Source of the DNA: Lachnospira pectinoschiza
Lineage (GTDB): Bacteria > Bacillota > Clostridia > Lachnospirales > Lachnospiraceae
DNA length: 64,000 nt
Direction of reading: 5' to 3'
Assembly (NCBI RefSeq): GCF_020564355.1
Contig: NZ_JAJCRR010000003.1
Coordinates: forward strand, 310,001-374,000
Position 1 is the stretch's first letter. Each line of letters begins with the position of its first letter. The translations under genes and the position numbers were made by a program. This document shows positions 26,545 to 34,906 of this stretch, piece by piece. Below the pieces are notes generated by a model. That model ran no database searches and was not told the origin of the DNA. It saw nothing but the letters and a program-made list of their open reading frames with translations.

Positions 26545-26598
26545 GCTGATGAGCCTCCTTTTTCGGTATGTCATTACTATACCACATAACAAACAATA

Positions 26599-26611
26599 TT
26601 GCAATATGCAA
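26599..26611. promoter_or_regulatory. Operator 1 for the XRE repressor
   Basis: TTGCA-ATA-TGCAA, the same half-sites and spacing as at 26688-26700. It lies upstream of the repressor gene start and so probably mediates autoregulation. Confidence 0.55.
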
Positions 26612-26642
26612 TTAAACAATAAATAATATAATTTCGTAATGC

Positions 26643-26671
26643 TTGACAAGATGATATAAACACGCTATACT
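26643..26671 (+). promoter_or_regulatory. SigmaA promoter of the xis-mob operon
   Basis: TTGACA (26643-26648), a 17-bp spacer and TATACT (26666-26671), driving the excisionase gene. A repressor dyad follows just after the expected start point. Confidence 0.85.
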
Positions 26672-26687
26672 GACAGCACAAAAGAAA

Positions 26688-26700
26688 TTGCATAATGCAA
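26688..26700. promoter_or_regulatory. Operator 2 for the XRE repressor
   Basis: TTGCA-TAA-TGCAA sits in a 19-bp perfect palindrome (26685-26703) between the promoter and the excisionase RBS, placed to block transcription. Confidence 0.6.
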
Positions 26701-26719
26701 TTTATAAGGAGGTGGTCAC

Positions 26720-26950
26720 ATGACGCAAAGAAAGATTGCCTTATCTATTGAGGAAGCTGCGGATTATACGGGAATCGGCAGGAACACCCTGAGAAAACTG
26801 GTGGAGTGGAAGAAACTTCCGGTATTAAAGGTCGGGAGGAAAGTCCTGATTAAAACGGATATGCTGGAACTTTTCATGGAAGCCAATGAGGGCAGGGACT
26901 TAAGGGATAAAGGAAATGTGAAAGCCGTCACAAGAAACGGTTCCACTTAA
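26720..26950 (+). CDS. xis: Excisionase-like HTH protein
   Basis: A 76-residue winged-helix DNA-binding protein of the Tn916 Xis/MerR-like type. Its signatures are ALSIEEAADYTGIGRNTLRK and LPVLKVGRKVLIKTDMLELFM. Such proteins bend att DNA so the integrase favours excision. It has a strong AAGGAGGTG site, and its promoter is overlapped by the repressor operator. A GGCGGTT/AACCGCC hairpin follows at 26954-26975. Confidence 0.85.
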   Translation: MTQRKIALSIEEAADYTGIGRNTLRKLVEWKKLPVLKVGRKVLIKTDMLELFMEANEGRDLRDKGNVKAVTRNGST

Positions 26951-27096
26951 AAAGGCGGTTCCCGAAGAAACCGCCAAAGGTTTTATCAGACCGAAGCCAT
27001 GATATACCTACACGCAAGCAGATTATACCATGTACTTCGTCTGACAGACAACAGGAAACTTATGTTTGGTAGAAAAAAGAAAGGACGATGATATTT

Positions 27097-27411
27097 ATGG
27101 CAAGATCAACAAAGAGTTATGAGGAGCGTCTGCTCCAGTTGGAAAAAAGAGAACAGGAAAGCCTTGAAAAAGCGAAACAGTACGCAGCACAGAAACGGGA
27201 ACTGAAGAAACGTCAGAAAGATGTGGAAACAAAAAAACGAACCCACAGGCTCTGTCAGATTGGCGGTGCGGTGGAATCAGTGATTGGTTCTGCGATTGAG
27301 GAAGAAGATATTCCGAAGCTGGTCGGCTTCTTAAAAAGGCAGGAAGCAAATGGGAAATTCTTCTCAAAGGCAATGCAAAAAGAGCCAGTTGCGAATACGG
27401 AGGAAGTGTAA
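27097..27411 (+). CDS. MobC-like auxiliary mobilization protein (DUF3847-like)
   Basis: A 104-residue, highly charged helical protein. ATG 27097 (MARSTKSYEERLLQLEK) is preferred over 27088, where AAGGA is too close. A coiled-coil N-terminus (about 5-50, many E/K/R/Q) is followed by GAVESVIGSAIEEEDIPKLVGFLKRQE, a pattern I recall from DUF3847 proteins beside MobA/MobL relaxases. It is probably a relaxosome accessory. The oriT lies just downstream. Confidence 0.65.
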   Translation: MARSTKSYEERLLQLEKREQESLEKAKQYAAQKRELKKRQKDVETKKRTHRLCQIGGAVESVIGSAIEEEDIPKLVGFLKRQEANGKFFSKAMQKEPVANTEEV

Positions 27412-27436
27412 TGCCGGAGGGAGTGGAGTTTCCATT

Positions 27437-27469
27437 CCCTTCATTGCTTTTTTATGAAGGGCGCACTTA
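27437..27469 (-). other. oriT: MobQ-type origin of transfer (oriT/nic)
   Basis: The minus strand at 27469-27458 reads TAAGTGCGCCCT, the nic-region consensus of MobQ plasmids such as RSF1010 and pIP501. It is followed by an inverted repeat ATGAAGGG/CCCTTCAT (27461-27454 and 27444-27437). It lies between the accessory gene and the MobA/MobL relaxase, which belongs to the MobQ family. The remaining gap to 27740 holds several GC-rich short hairpins and no convincing gene. Confidence 0.75.
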
Positions 27470-27740
27470 TGGACAACCAGAGGTCGTCCGTATAAGTTTG
27501 CCACAGGTGGCAACCGGTCTGCGCTAACGCTTGCCGGGCTCGTTCCGTCGGCGGGCATTTCATGCAGACCTGCTCATGTCGCAGGAGGCACTCTTCGCCA
27601 GAGGGGCGCATTCCATGCAGGCTGTTATGCACAGAGCACTCTTACGCAGAGGGCGTTCCGGCAGATACCATTCTCTTTTACAGGAAATGTTAACTGCCGG
27701 AAATCAATGCCGGGTACGGCAGAAAGGGGGGAAACGGATC

Positions 27741-29441
27741 ATGGCGATCTTTCATTATACGGTAAAGATTGTCGGACGCAGCAAAGGGAAATCCATCATA
27801 TCAGCGTCTGCCTATCTCAATGGTGATGTAATGAAAAATGAAGAAACAGGCAGGATCAGTTACTACACTTCCAAAAGAGAAGTTGTTTATACCAGTTTGA
27901 TGATGTGTGAAAATGCACCGCAGGAATGGCAGAATGTACCTGCCGAAAATATCAAACGGTTTCAGAAATCTGTCCGGTATAAAAGGGCAGACAACAAAGA
28001 AGTTGTACTGGAGAAATTCAAACTTACTTTTCAGAAACAGTGCTTATGGAATGAAGTTTTGAAGATTGAGAAAAGTTCAGACGCACAGCTTGGCAGATCG
28101 TTTGAGTTCTCACTTCCAAAAGAATGGAATCGACAGGAACAAATTGAATATACAACAGATTATATTCAGAAAAACTTTGTGGACAAAGGCATGTGTGCAG
28201 ATTGGAGCATTCACGATAAGGGCGACGGAAACCCGCATGTGCATTTACTTGTAACCATGCGTCCCTTTAATCCCGACCACTCATGGGGAAACAAAGAAGT
28301 CAAAGACTGGGAGTTTGTCAGAGATACTGACGGAAATATTGTGGTTGATGAATCCCACCCGGACTGGTGGCAGGATAAAAAGAATCCTGACCGTCATGGA
28401 ATCCGAATTCCGGTATTGGACGAAAACGGTAATCAGAAAGTTGGTGCAAGGAACCGTAAACAATGGAAACGGGTGCTGACCGATGCTACCGGATGGAACA
28501 ATCCAAAGAATTGTGAATTATGGCGGAGCGAATGGGCGAAAGTCTGTAATGACCATTTATCAGTAGAACAACAGATTGACCACCGTTCCTATGCAAGACA
28601 GGGAAAATTAGAAATCCCTACAATCCATGAGGGTGCTGATGCAAGAAAGATTGATGAGAAATTCCAGAGTGGACAGGTGCAGACAGCTTCATGGAAAGTA
28701 GAGGAAAACCAGATCATAAAAAGACAAAATGCACTGCTGAAAAAGATACAGACCAGTTTCGGAAAAGTATCTGGTGCATTATCACAGTGGAAGGAGTGGT
28801 TAAATGACCTTAGAAGAAAGCCGGGAAGTCATTCCCATGATGGAGTCAATGATAAACCAGATCGAGGAACAGCAGAACCTTATGGCAGAGATGGTACAGG
28901 AATTACAGGAACGGGACAGACAGCTTCTGTCCTTTCAGGAGCAGAACCAGAGTTTGCAGATCTTAAACAGCGAGTTATCCGGGCTTCTGAATCTTTTGCC
29001 AGATACAGAAGAACTGCTCTCCCAGATCGAACAGCAAAAAGTCAGAATCGAACAGTTGGAAAACGAGAATCAGCAATGGCAGGAATTAACGCAGAAGCTG
29101 AACAACGAGAACAGCTTATTACTGACATTAAACAGCAGATAGAGAAAGCGAGGGATATTGATGAACGAATGCGTAAACTTAGAGAACGTCGGGCGGGTGG
29201 AAGAACTCCTGGCAATGACGGAACAGATGCAGGACGAACTGGATCAGAAAGACCAGACAATTCTGGAACTGAACAGGCAGCTAAACAGATCGCTGACCTT
29301 GAACGAGAAATTGAACAGCGAAAACAGAGCCGAGAATATCGAAGCATTGCGGACAAAATTAAAGCAAACAGAGGAACAATTAACCAGCGAGACAGACAGC
29401 AGGAAAAGAGCCGACGCAGAAGTCGTGGCATGGAAATTTAA
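27741..29441 (+). CDS. mobA: MobA/MobL (MobQ) relaxase
   Basis: A 566-residue relaxase. ATG 27741 (MAIFHYTVKIVGRSKGKS) has AAAGGGGGG upstream; the frame is open further 5' but that part lies in oriT. The N-terminal relaxase domain (1-270) has SAYLNGDVM near the start and the metal-binding GNPHVHLLVTMRPF. The C-terminal 210 residues are Arg/Gln/Glu-rich with coiled-coil character. It nicks oriT and pilots the strand. From 28804 onward its DNA is also open in a second frame with two well-signalled ORFs. Confidence 0.9.
   Translation: MAIFHYTVKIVGRSKGKSIISASAYLNGDVMKNEETGRISYYTSKREVVYTSLMMCENAPQEWQNVPAENIKRFQKSVRYKRADNKEVVLEKFKLTFQKQCLWNEVLKIEKSSDAQLGRSFEFSLPKEWNRQEQIEYTTDYIQKNFVDKGMCADWSIHDKGDGNPHVHLLVTMRPFNPDHSWGNKEVKDWEFVRDTDGNIVVDESHPDWWQDKKNPDRHGIRIPVLDENGNQKVGARNRKQWKRVLTDATGWNNPKNCELWRSEWAKVCNDHLSVEQQIDHRSYARQGKLEIPTIHEGADARKIDEKFQSGQVQTASWKVEENQIIKRQNALLKKIQTSFGKVSGALSQWKEWLNDLRRKPGSHSHDGVNDKPDRGTAEPYGRDGTGITGTGQTASVLSGAEPEFADLKQRVIRASESFARYRRTALPDRTAKSQNRTVGKRESAMAGINAEAEQREQLITDIKQQIEKARDIDERMRKLRERRAGGRTPGNDGTDAGRTGSERPDNSGTEQAAKQIADLEREIEQRKQSREYRSIADKIKANRGTINQRDRQQEKSRRRSRGMEI
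28804..29142 (+). CDS. Coiled-coil protein overlapping the relaxase gene in another frame
   Basis: A 112-residue ORF read one frame away from the relaxase and wholly inside it. It starts with ATG seven bases after AAGGAG. The sequence is almost continuous heptad coiled coil (MVQELQERDRQLLSFQEQN, IEQQKVRIEQLENENQQW). Composition is natural for a protein, unlike a random shadow frame. It ends 18 bp before a second ORF in the same frame that has the same coiled-coil style. I judge it real; function unknown, perhaps a relaxosome partner. Confidence 0.6.
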   Translation: MTLEESREVIPMMESMINQIEEQQNLMAEMVQELQERDRQLLSFQEQNQSLQILNSELSGLLNLLPDTEELLSQIEQQKVRIEQLENENQQWQELTQKLNNENSLLLTLNSR

Positions 29442-30129
29442 GTACGAAAAAGCGGAGCAGGCAAAACGCTATGCACAGACACACCAAAAGACGGTAGAGG
29501 TGCCTGTCGAGAAAAAAGTGCCTTATGAGAAATGCGATAACTGTGACCGTACTGCTTATCAGAAAGCAAAAGAAAAATGCGATAATCGAAAAATTCAGTT
29601 GGAGAAAAAATATAAACAAATGACAACAGGTTATGAAAGCCTTATGTTCCTGTTGGCATGGTACAGCATAGCAACTACACTGTTCACAGCTATCCTTTCT
29701 CCGGTTTTTCTTAACGACTGTATCACCTTTTTCGGTACGATTGGTAAAGGAATCATAAACCTGTTTCGAGAATTTGTTACAGGAGCAGATTCTTTCGGAC
29801 AGTTAAGCAATGGAATCTCAAACAGTATCGTTTCCGGGATTGTGTACTGGCTGATCGCGGCTATTGTTATGGGAATTTTATTCATTATAACGGGATTCCT
29901 GATAATTGGGATTGGCTATCAGGTGGGAAAAATCTACCGGAAATATTGTTGGGATATCATCAGCATTATGGTGGCAATAATGAGTACAGCTATCGTAATC
30001 TACTTTGGCGAATGGATAAAATCTGTCATTCCGATAAACCTCATTGTACTGTTACTACTTGTATATGTGGTCTATATTGGAATTCGATGTTATGTAAAAG
30101 ACTGGCGAGAAGAGCGGGGATATTATTAA
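29161..30129 (+). CDS. Coiled-coil membrane protein overlapping the relaxase 3' end (DUF6040-like)
   Basis: A 322-residue protein. ATG 29161 follows GAGGG; a TTG at 29158 is less likely. The first 281 bases overlap the relaxase gene in another frame. Residues 1-150 are coiled coil (TEQMQDELDQKDQTILELN, LRTKLKQTEEQL) with a Cys pair (CDNCDR). Residues about 160-315 hold four membrane helices (LMFLLAWYSIATTLFTAIL, IAAIVMGILFIITGFLIIGI and others). It resembles proteins I recall as DUF6040 next to MobA/MobL relaxases. It could anchor the relaxosome at the membrane, but that is inference. Confidence 0.8.
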   Translation: MNECVNLENVGRVEELLAMTEQMQDELDQKDQTILELNRQLNRSLTLNEKLNSENRAENIEALRTKLKQTEEQLTSETDSRKRADAEVVAWKFKYEKAEQAKRYAQTHQKTVEVPVEKKVPYEKCDNCDRTAYQKAKEKCDNRKIQLEKKYKQMTTGYESLMFLLAWYSIATTLFTAILSPVFLNDCITFFGTIGKGIINLFREFVTGADSFGQLSNGISNSIVSGIVYWLIAAIVMGILFIITGFLIIGIGYQVGKIYRKYCWDIISIMVAIMSTAIVIYFGEWIKSVIPINLIVLLLLVYVVYIGIRCYVKDWREERGYY

Positions 30130-30133
30130 GAAA

Positions 30134-30511
30134 AACACAGGGAGATGTCTTTATCTTCCTGTGTTAAAAATGAAGCATTGATTATTTTTATATGAGAGGG
30201 ATTATCGGACAGACCTATATCGTGTTACAAAGTGTTGTAAAGCCTGCAATTTCGTGATTTTTAAAATTGACCGTTTTATAGGATAGTATAAAAGTTTGTT
30301 AGAGAATCTTAAAAATAAACATTAAAATTATATAAATCACCACTATTATAGGATACTATAAAAAATAATTCAAAACAAGTCTTTTATTTTTTAAAGAGTG
30401 ATATTGTAGGATTACAATACATGTATGAAACCAGATAAGGAGAAAACGTAAATTGTGTTAATGATAGCAGACATGAGTATGGAGTGAATATCTTATTTGG
30501 AGGAAAAACAA
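30134..30511. other. Gene-free junction between the IME core and the tnpV/tet(O) segment
   Basis: A hairpin AACACAGG/CCTGTGTT (30134-30165) follows the DUF6040-like gene. Two near-copies of ATAGGATA(G/C)TATAAAA lie about 70 bp apart (near 30277 and 30348). Composition is AT-rich and no ORF is convincing. This is where the Tn4451/Tn1549-like segment probably begins. Confidence 0.45.
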
Positions 30512-30886
30512 ATGGTACAATCAATCTTTGAGGAAATGGGCGGCAGATACGAACGGCAAGGCGAATACATTTTACCCTGCCTTACCATACCACCCGAAAA
30601 GGAACAGTCGATAGACTTATTCGGACGGCGGCACTTGGACTATCTGCGGGAGTACCGCAAAATTACATACACCAATCTTCTCACAAGCGGCAGGCTCAAT
30701 GCTTACCTTGCCGACATTGACAGACAGGCACAGGAACACTTTGAACGGCTCATAGAGGGCATGAAGCAAGCACAGGGCATAACGGAATGCCTAAAGGAAG
30801 AAAACGCCTTAGAATGGACTGGAAGAACGAATAACATAAGGGCTTGTGCGAGGGAGATTGTGGGGAAAGAAATTATTTTTGCATAA
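30512..30886 (+). CDS. tnpV: Transposon-encoded TnpV-family protein
   Basis: A 124-residue protein starting at ATG 30512 behind GGAGG (an upstream TTG at 30497 is less likely). RRHLDYLREYRKITYTNLL and LNAYLADIDRQAQEHFERL match the TnpV family (PF14198) first named in Tn4451. Function unknown, but it is a marker of serine-recombinase mobilizable transposons and pairs with the tnpW genes further on. A terminator follows. Confidence 0.85.
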   Translation: MVQSIFEEMGGRYERQGEYILPCLTIPPEKEQSIDLFGRRHLDYLREYRKITYTNLLTSGRLNAYLADIDRQAQEHFERLIEGMKQAQGITECLKEENALEWTGRTNNIRACAREIVGKEIIFA

Positions 30887-30899
30887 ACAGATGATTAGT

Positions 30900-30925
30900 G
30901 GCAGGGTGAAATCCTGCCGCTTTTT
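30900..30925 (+). terminator. Intrinsic terminator after tnpV
   Basis: GGCAGG/CCTGCC stem followed by GCTTTTT. Confidence 0.85.
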
Positions 30926-30943
30926 CTGCTTTAGTTTGTCAGC

Positions 30944-30972
30944 TTGACAAATAAAGGGTTAAGGAATATAAT
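30944..30972 (+). promoter_or_regulatory. tet(O) promoter
   Basis: TTGACA (30944-30949), a 17-bp spacer and a consensus TATAAT (30967-30972), about 280 bp before tet(O) and directly before its leader peptide. Confidence 0.92.
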
Positions 30973-31004
30973 TAAATTCAGTTTTATACAAGGAGTTAAT
31001 AAAT

Positions 31005-31028
31005 ATGCGGCAAGGTATTCTTAAATAA
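31005..31028 (+). CDS. tet(O) leader peptide MRQGILK
   Basis: A seven-residue ORF behind AAGGAG. Its coding sequence (GTATTCTTAAA...CTG) can pair with CAGTTTAAGAATAC at 31103-31116, so ribosome position on it can switch RNA structures. Such leaders are known from tet(M)-type genes. Confidence 0.75.
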   Translation: MRQGILK

Positions 31029-31178
31029 ACTGTCAATTTGATAGTGGGAACAAAAGTAGCAGTCTCGTTTCACTTTTAATATGGGGCTTAGTTTTTTGTA
31101 CCCAGTTTAAGAATACTTTTATCATGTAATTTTATATGCCCGAAAACATATAAGTGTTTTGGGGCTATTGGAGTTATT

Positions 31179-31215
31179 TACCCAGTGATAGGAGTATTTA
31201 TCACTGGGTATTTTT
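31179..31215 (+). promoter_or_regulatory. Attenuator terminator in the tet(O) leader
   Basis: TACCCAGTGATA pairs with TATCACTGGGTA, then TTTTT, about 37 bp before tet(O). With the leader peptide it forms the transcription-attenuation control typical of ribosome-protection genes: drug-slowed ribosomes allow read-through. Confidence 0.8.
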
Positions 31216-31251
31216 ATGCCCTTTTTTGGGTGTTAATAGGAGGAAAATCAC

Positions 31252-33171
31252 ATGAAAATAATTAACTTAGGCATTCTGGCTCACGTTGACGCAGGAAAGA
31301 CAACCTTAACGGAGAGTTTATTGTATACCAGTGGTGCAATTGCAGAACTAGGGAGCGTAGATAAAGGCACAACAAGGACAGATACAATGAATTTGGAGCG
31401 TCAAAGGGGAATCACTATCCAGACAGCAGTGGCATCTTTTCAGTGGGAGGATGTAAAAGTCAACATTATAGATACGCCAGGCCATATGGATTTTTTGGCG
31501 GAAGTATACCGTTCTTTATCCGTATTAGACGGAGCAGTATTATTAGTTTCTGCAAAGGATGGCATACAGGCACAGACCCGCATACTGTTTCATGCACTAC
31601 AGACAATGAAGATTCCGACAATTTTTTTCATCAATAAAATTGACCAAGAAGGGATTGATTTGCCAATGGTATATCGGGAAATGAAAGCAAAGCTTTCTTC
31701 GGAAATTATAGTGAAGCAAAAGGTTGGGCAGCATCCCCATATAAATGTAACGGACAATGACGATATGGAACAGTGGGATGCAGTAATTATGGGAAACGAT
31801 GAACTATTAGAGAAATATATGTCAGGGAAACCGTTTAAAATGTCAGAACTGGAACAGGAAGAAAACAGGAGATTCCAAAACGGAACGTTATTTCCCGTTT
31901 ATCACGGAAGCGCTAAAAACAATCTTGGGATTCGGCAGCTTATAGAAGTGATTGCCAGTAAGTTTTATTCATCAACGCCTGAAGGTCAATCTGAACTATG
32001 CGGGCAGGTTTTTAAGATTGAATATTCGGAGAAACGGCGGCGTTTTGTTTACGTGCGTATATATAGCGGAACATTGCATTTGAGGGATGTTATTAGAATA
32101 TCTGAAAAAGAGAAAATAAAAATCACAGAGATGTGTGTTCCGACAAACGGTGAATTATGTTCATCCGATACAGCCTGCTCTGGTGATATTGTAATTTTAC
32201 CAAATGATGTTTTGCAGCTAAACAGTATTTTGGGGAACGAAATGCTGTTGCCGCAGAGAACATTTATTGAAAATCCTCTCCCTATGCTCCAAACAACGAT
32301 TGCAGCAAAGAAATCTGAACAGCGGGAAATATTGCTTGGGGCACTTACAGAAATTTCAGATGGCGACCCTCTTTTAAAATATTATGTGGATACTACAACG
32401 CATGAGATTATACTTTCTTTTTTGGGGAAAGTGCAGATGGAAGTCATTTGTGCCATCCTTGAGGAAAAATATCATGTGGAGGCAGAAATAAAAGAGCCTA
32501 CTGTTATATATATGGAAAGACCGCTTAGAAAAGCAGAATATACCATCCACATAGAAGTCCCGCCAAACCCTTTCTGGGCTTCTGTCGGGTTGTCTATAGA
32601 GCCGCTCCCTATTGGAAGCGGAGTGCAGTATGAAAGCAGAGTTTCACTTGGATATTTAAACCAATCGTTCCAAAATGCGGTTATGGAGGGGGTTCTCTAT
32701 GGCTGCGGGCAGGGGCTGTATGGATGGAAAGTGACAGACTGTAAAATCTGTTTTGAATATGGATTGTATTATAGTCCTGTAAGTACCCCCGCAGACTTTC
32801 GGCTGCTTTCCCCTATCGTATTGGAGCAGGCTTTAAAAAAAGCAGGGACAGAACTATTAGAGCCATATCTCCACTTTGAAACTTATGCACCGCAGGAATA
32901 TCTCTCACGGGCGTATCATGATGCCCCAAGGTATTGTGCAGATATTGTAAGTACCCAGATAAAGAATGACGAGGTCATTCTGAAAGGAGAAATCCCTGCC
33001 AGATGTATTCAAGAATACAGGAACGATTTAACTTATTTCACAAATGGGCAGGGAGTCTGCTTGACAGAGTTAAAAGGATACCAGCCAGCTACTGGTAAAC
33101 TTATTTGCCAACCCCGCCGCCCGAATAGCCGTATAGATAAGGTTCGGCATATGTTCCACAAGTTAGCCTAA
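31252..33171 (+). CDS. tet(O): Tetracycline ribosomal protection protein Tet(O)
   Basis: A 639-residue EF-G-like GTPase that removes tetracycline from the ribosome. G1 [10 protein letters not shown]3 DTPGH and G4 NKID are intact, as is the C-terminal region up to [18 protein letters not shown]. Against Tet(O), Tet(W) and Tet(32) as remembered, the whole length follows Tet(O) (for example [20 protein letters not shown] and [16 protein letters not shown]), so it is not an obvious O/W or O/32 mosaic. A few residues differ from the reference. It is full length, with promoter, leader peptide and attenuator, so resistance is expected. Confidence 0.95.
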   Translation: MKIINLGILAHVDAGKTTLTESLLYTSGAIAELGSVDKGTTRTDTMNLERQRGITIQTAVASFQWEDVKVNIIDTPGHMDFLAEVYRSLSVLDGAVLLVSAKDGIQAQTRILFHALQTMKIPTIFFINKIDQEGIDLPMVYREMKAKLSSEIIVKQKVGQHPHINVTDNDDMEQWDAVIMGNDELLEKYMSGKPFKMSELEQEENRRFQNGTLFPVYHGSAKNNLGIRQLIEVIASKFYSSTPEGQSELCGQVFKIEYSEKRRRFVYVRIYSGTLHLRDVIRISEKEKIKITEMCVPTNGELCSSDTACSGDIVILPNDVLQLNSILGNEMLLPQRTFIENPLPMLQTTIAAKKSEQREILLGALTEISDGDPLLKYYVDTTTHEIILSFLGKVQMEVICAILEEKYHVEAEIKEPTVIYMERPLRKAEYTIHIEVPPNPFWASVGLSIEPLPIGSGVQYESRVSLGYLNQSFQNAVMEGVLYGCGQGLYGWKVTDCKICFEYGLYYSPVSTPADFRLLSPIVLEQALKKAGTELLEPYLHFETYAPQEYLSRAYHDAPRYCADIVSTQIKNDEVILKGEIPARCIQEYRNDLTYFTNGQGVCLTELKGYQPATGKLICQPRRPNSRIDKVRHMFHKLA

Positions 33172-33222
33172 CAGCTTGCATAAGTCGTATAAAATGAGAT
33201 TTGAAAGGATTAGAAGCTAATT

Positions 33223-33396
33223 ATGATGAAATGCGAATGGATATTATGTCCTGTTTGTGGGAGCAAAACCCGTAATAAAATTAGGAAGGACACTGTTTTG
33301 AAGAATTATCCCCTTTATTGTCCAAAATGCAGACAAGAAAGATTGATTAAAGTTGACAACTTGAAGATAACTGTCATCAAAGAGCCAGACGCTTAA
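33223..33396 (+). CDS. Cysteine-rich KTR-domain protein downstream of tet(O)
   Basis: A 57-residue protein with two CPxC knuckles: LCPVCGSKTR near residue 8 and YCPKCRQE near residue 32, a likely zinc site. I recall this small family as cysteine-rich KTR, often found after tet(O)/tet(W). It starts 52 bp after tet(O) and shares its transcript. A second family member precedes the methyltransferase at 41708-41893. Function unknown. Confidence 0.8.
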   Translation: MMKCEWILCPVCGSKTRNKIRKDTVLKNYPLYCPKCRQERLIKVDNLKITVIKEPDA

Positions 33397-33402
33397 GACG
33401 CA

Positions 33403-33448
33403 GAGCCGATGAAATTGTGGAACAATTCACGAATCATCGGCTCTTTTT
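33403..33448 (+). terminator. Terminator of the tet(O)-KTR operon
   Basis: GAGCCGATGA pairs with TCATCGGCTC followed by TTTTT. Confidence 0.9.
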
Positions 33449-33888
33449 GTTTCGTATTTGAAAGAACAAACTCACCAAATAAAAAAAACGATATTCGGGT
33501 GGGTTATTTTGTTATACCCTAAATTACCCTCTGAATTTGTTTTTAAATTTGGAGGGTTTTTATGTTCCTTTTTTCGGGCGGTTGCCCATCTGCTTATATA
33601 AAGCAAAGTTTATTTATACATAGCACATCAGGGAATGGCGGGAAGCCAGTTAAAAAAATCCCTGCCAGTGCAACGGTACTTCCCACCATGAAGGTAGAAG
33701 TACAATCTCCATACAACAGAATTAGTATTTCCCATAACCGTAAAGGTCACAAAGCCTTTGCGGTTTTTCTTTTGTCGTTTTTGGTTGGAAAGTGCCGCAG
33801 GACTATTATTGGTGTTAAGTGTCGTTCGCCGCCTTTCAATCTGGATTTTTATGTTTTCAAAGATTCAGATTGATTGGAGGAAAAAAGA
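33449..33888 (+). promoter_or_regulatory. Long structured leader of the sigma-factor gene
   Basis: A 440-bp stretch before the sigma-factor gene. It contains an intrinsic terminator (ACCGTAAAGG/CCTTTGCGGT then T-run, 33737-33768), suggesting attenuation. An open frame at 33562-33873 is conserved-looking in similar elements as I recall, but it has no good RBS and runs through the terminator, so I treat it as leader sequence. Confidence 0.5.
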
Positions 33889-34314
33889 ATGGCATATAAC
33901 AACGGACGTGAGGACAGGAAGTGGCGTATCTGGAAAGAAGCCGAGGAAAAAGTGTTGCGGGAACATGGAGTTGATGAAGCTACCATCGAACAAATCCGTA
34001 TTGACGACAGGGCAGACTTTAATTCCAACAGGCGGTTTTACCATTGGACAAGCGATTTCGGGGAATACCTTGAGGGAATGGCAGACAGGGAACAGTCAGC
34101 CGAAGTAAAGACCGTTGAAGATTTACTGGATGAAATCGAAGATGAAAATCTGTATCAGGCATTACTTACGGTGGACAGGCGTACACTGCAAATCGTTCTG
34201 CTGAAAATGAAAGGGTATTCCACAAAAGAGATTGCCCCGCTTGTGCATTTAACGACGGGTGCTATCTATGCACGGTTAGACCATCTTAGAAAAAAGTTGC
34301 GGAAGATTTTATAG
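33889..34314 (+). CDS. Sigma-70-like regulator of a conjugative/mobilizable element
   Basis: A 141-residue protein starting at ATG 33889 behind TTGGAGG. The C-terminal part (about 80-141) is a sigma region 4-like HTH (LTVDRRTLQIVLLKMKGYST then KEIAPLVHLTTGAIYARLDH). The N-terminal half is acidic. Such proteins are common in Tn1549-type elements and probably regulate transfer genes. A strong terminator follows directly. Confidence 0.75.
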   Translation: MAYNNGREDRKWRIWKEAEEKVLREHGVDEATIEQIRIDDRADFNSNRRFYHWTSDFGEYLEGMADREQSAEVKTVEDLLDEIEDENLYQALLTVDRRTLQIVLLKMKGYSTKEIAPLVHLTTGAIYARLDHLRKKLRKIL

Positions 34315-34345
34315 TCATCTAATACAGCATGCTTTCTTATGGGCT

Positions 34346-34381
34346 ATTGGGTGGGGGATAAAATTCTCCCACCCAATTTTA
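34346..34381 (+). terminator. Terminator after the sigma-factor gene
   Basis: ATTGGGTGGG pairs with CCCACCCAAT, followed by TTTTAG. Confidence 0.85.
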
Positions 34382-34794
34382 GAATAAGTGAATAAAATCC
34401 CTGTCCATAGAGAATACTAAAAAGTTTGTGCAAAATCTTGACAGCCATATTGCCGCTATGGTATTCTGAAATACCAATGGGGAAATTGGAAGATTGAAAA
34501 TTAAATAAGCACATAGATATAAGATTGAAATGTCAGCCAATCGGCAAGGCTGACATGGGTTTTGAATTTCAAAGCCGCTACATAGCATTGCGAATCAGAG
34601 CGGGAGGGAATCCTCTTGTCGTTCGTGATGCAGTGTGGCGGCTTTTTCATTTATCCAAAAGTCAAAGGCAATAAAATCCAGAACGGAGGTGGAAAGGACA
34701 TAGGATTTCCTTTTCGGAGGGTAAAGGCAGGCATTAAGAAAGCCGTTACACAGAAAAATGCTCTGCGGAGTTGTCCACAGAGATAGCGAGCATC

Positions 34795-34862
34795 GGATTG
34801 TGTCAGCCACAATCCAATCCACACCCTAAAGGCGTGTGGACTAACTTAGGGGACAACCCCTA
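34795..34862. other. oriT: Candidate oriT of the second mobilization module
   Basis: Three consecutive stems, GGATTGTG/CACAATCC, CCACAC/GTGTGG and TAGGGG-ACAA-CCCCTA, lie just before mobC and the relaxase, where oriT is expected. The rest of 34382-34794 holds no gene I can support. The nic site was not identified by consensus. Confidence 0.5.
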
Positions 34863-34906
34863 GCTACCCCGATAAAAGGAAAAATAAAACTGGAGGATTA
34901 AGAAAA

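Noticed and set aside
28281..29619. Minus-strand ORFs opposite the relaxase
   Set aside because: No ribosome-binding sites and no protein-like features, unlike the plus-strand overlapping ORFs.
31252..33171. Mosaic tet(O/W/O) or tet(32)
   Set aside because: The diagnostic central segments follow Tet(O) along the whole length as far as I can compare from memory.
33562..33873. 103-codon ORF before the sigma-factor gene
   Set aside because: It has no good ribosome-binding site and runs through an intrinsic terminator hairpin; treated as leader sequence although similar ORFs are sometimes annotated.
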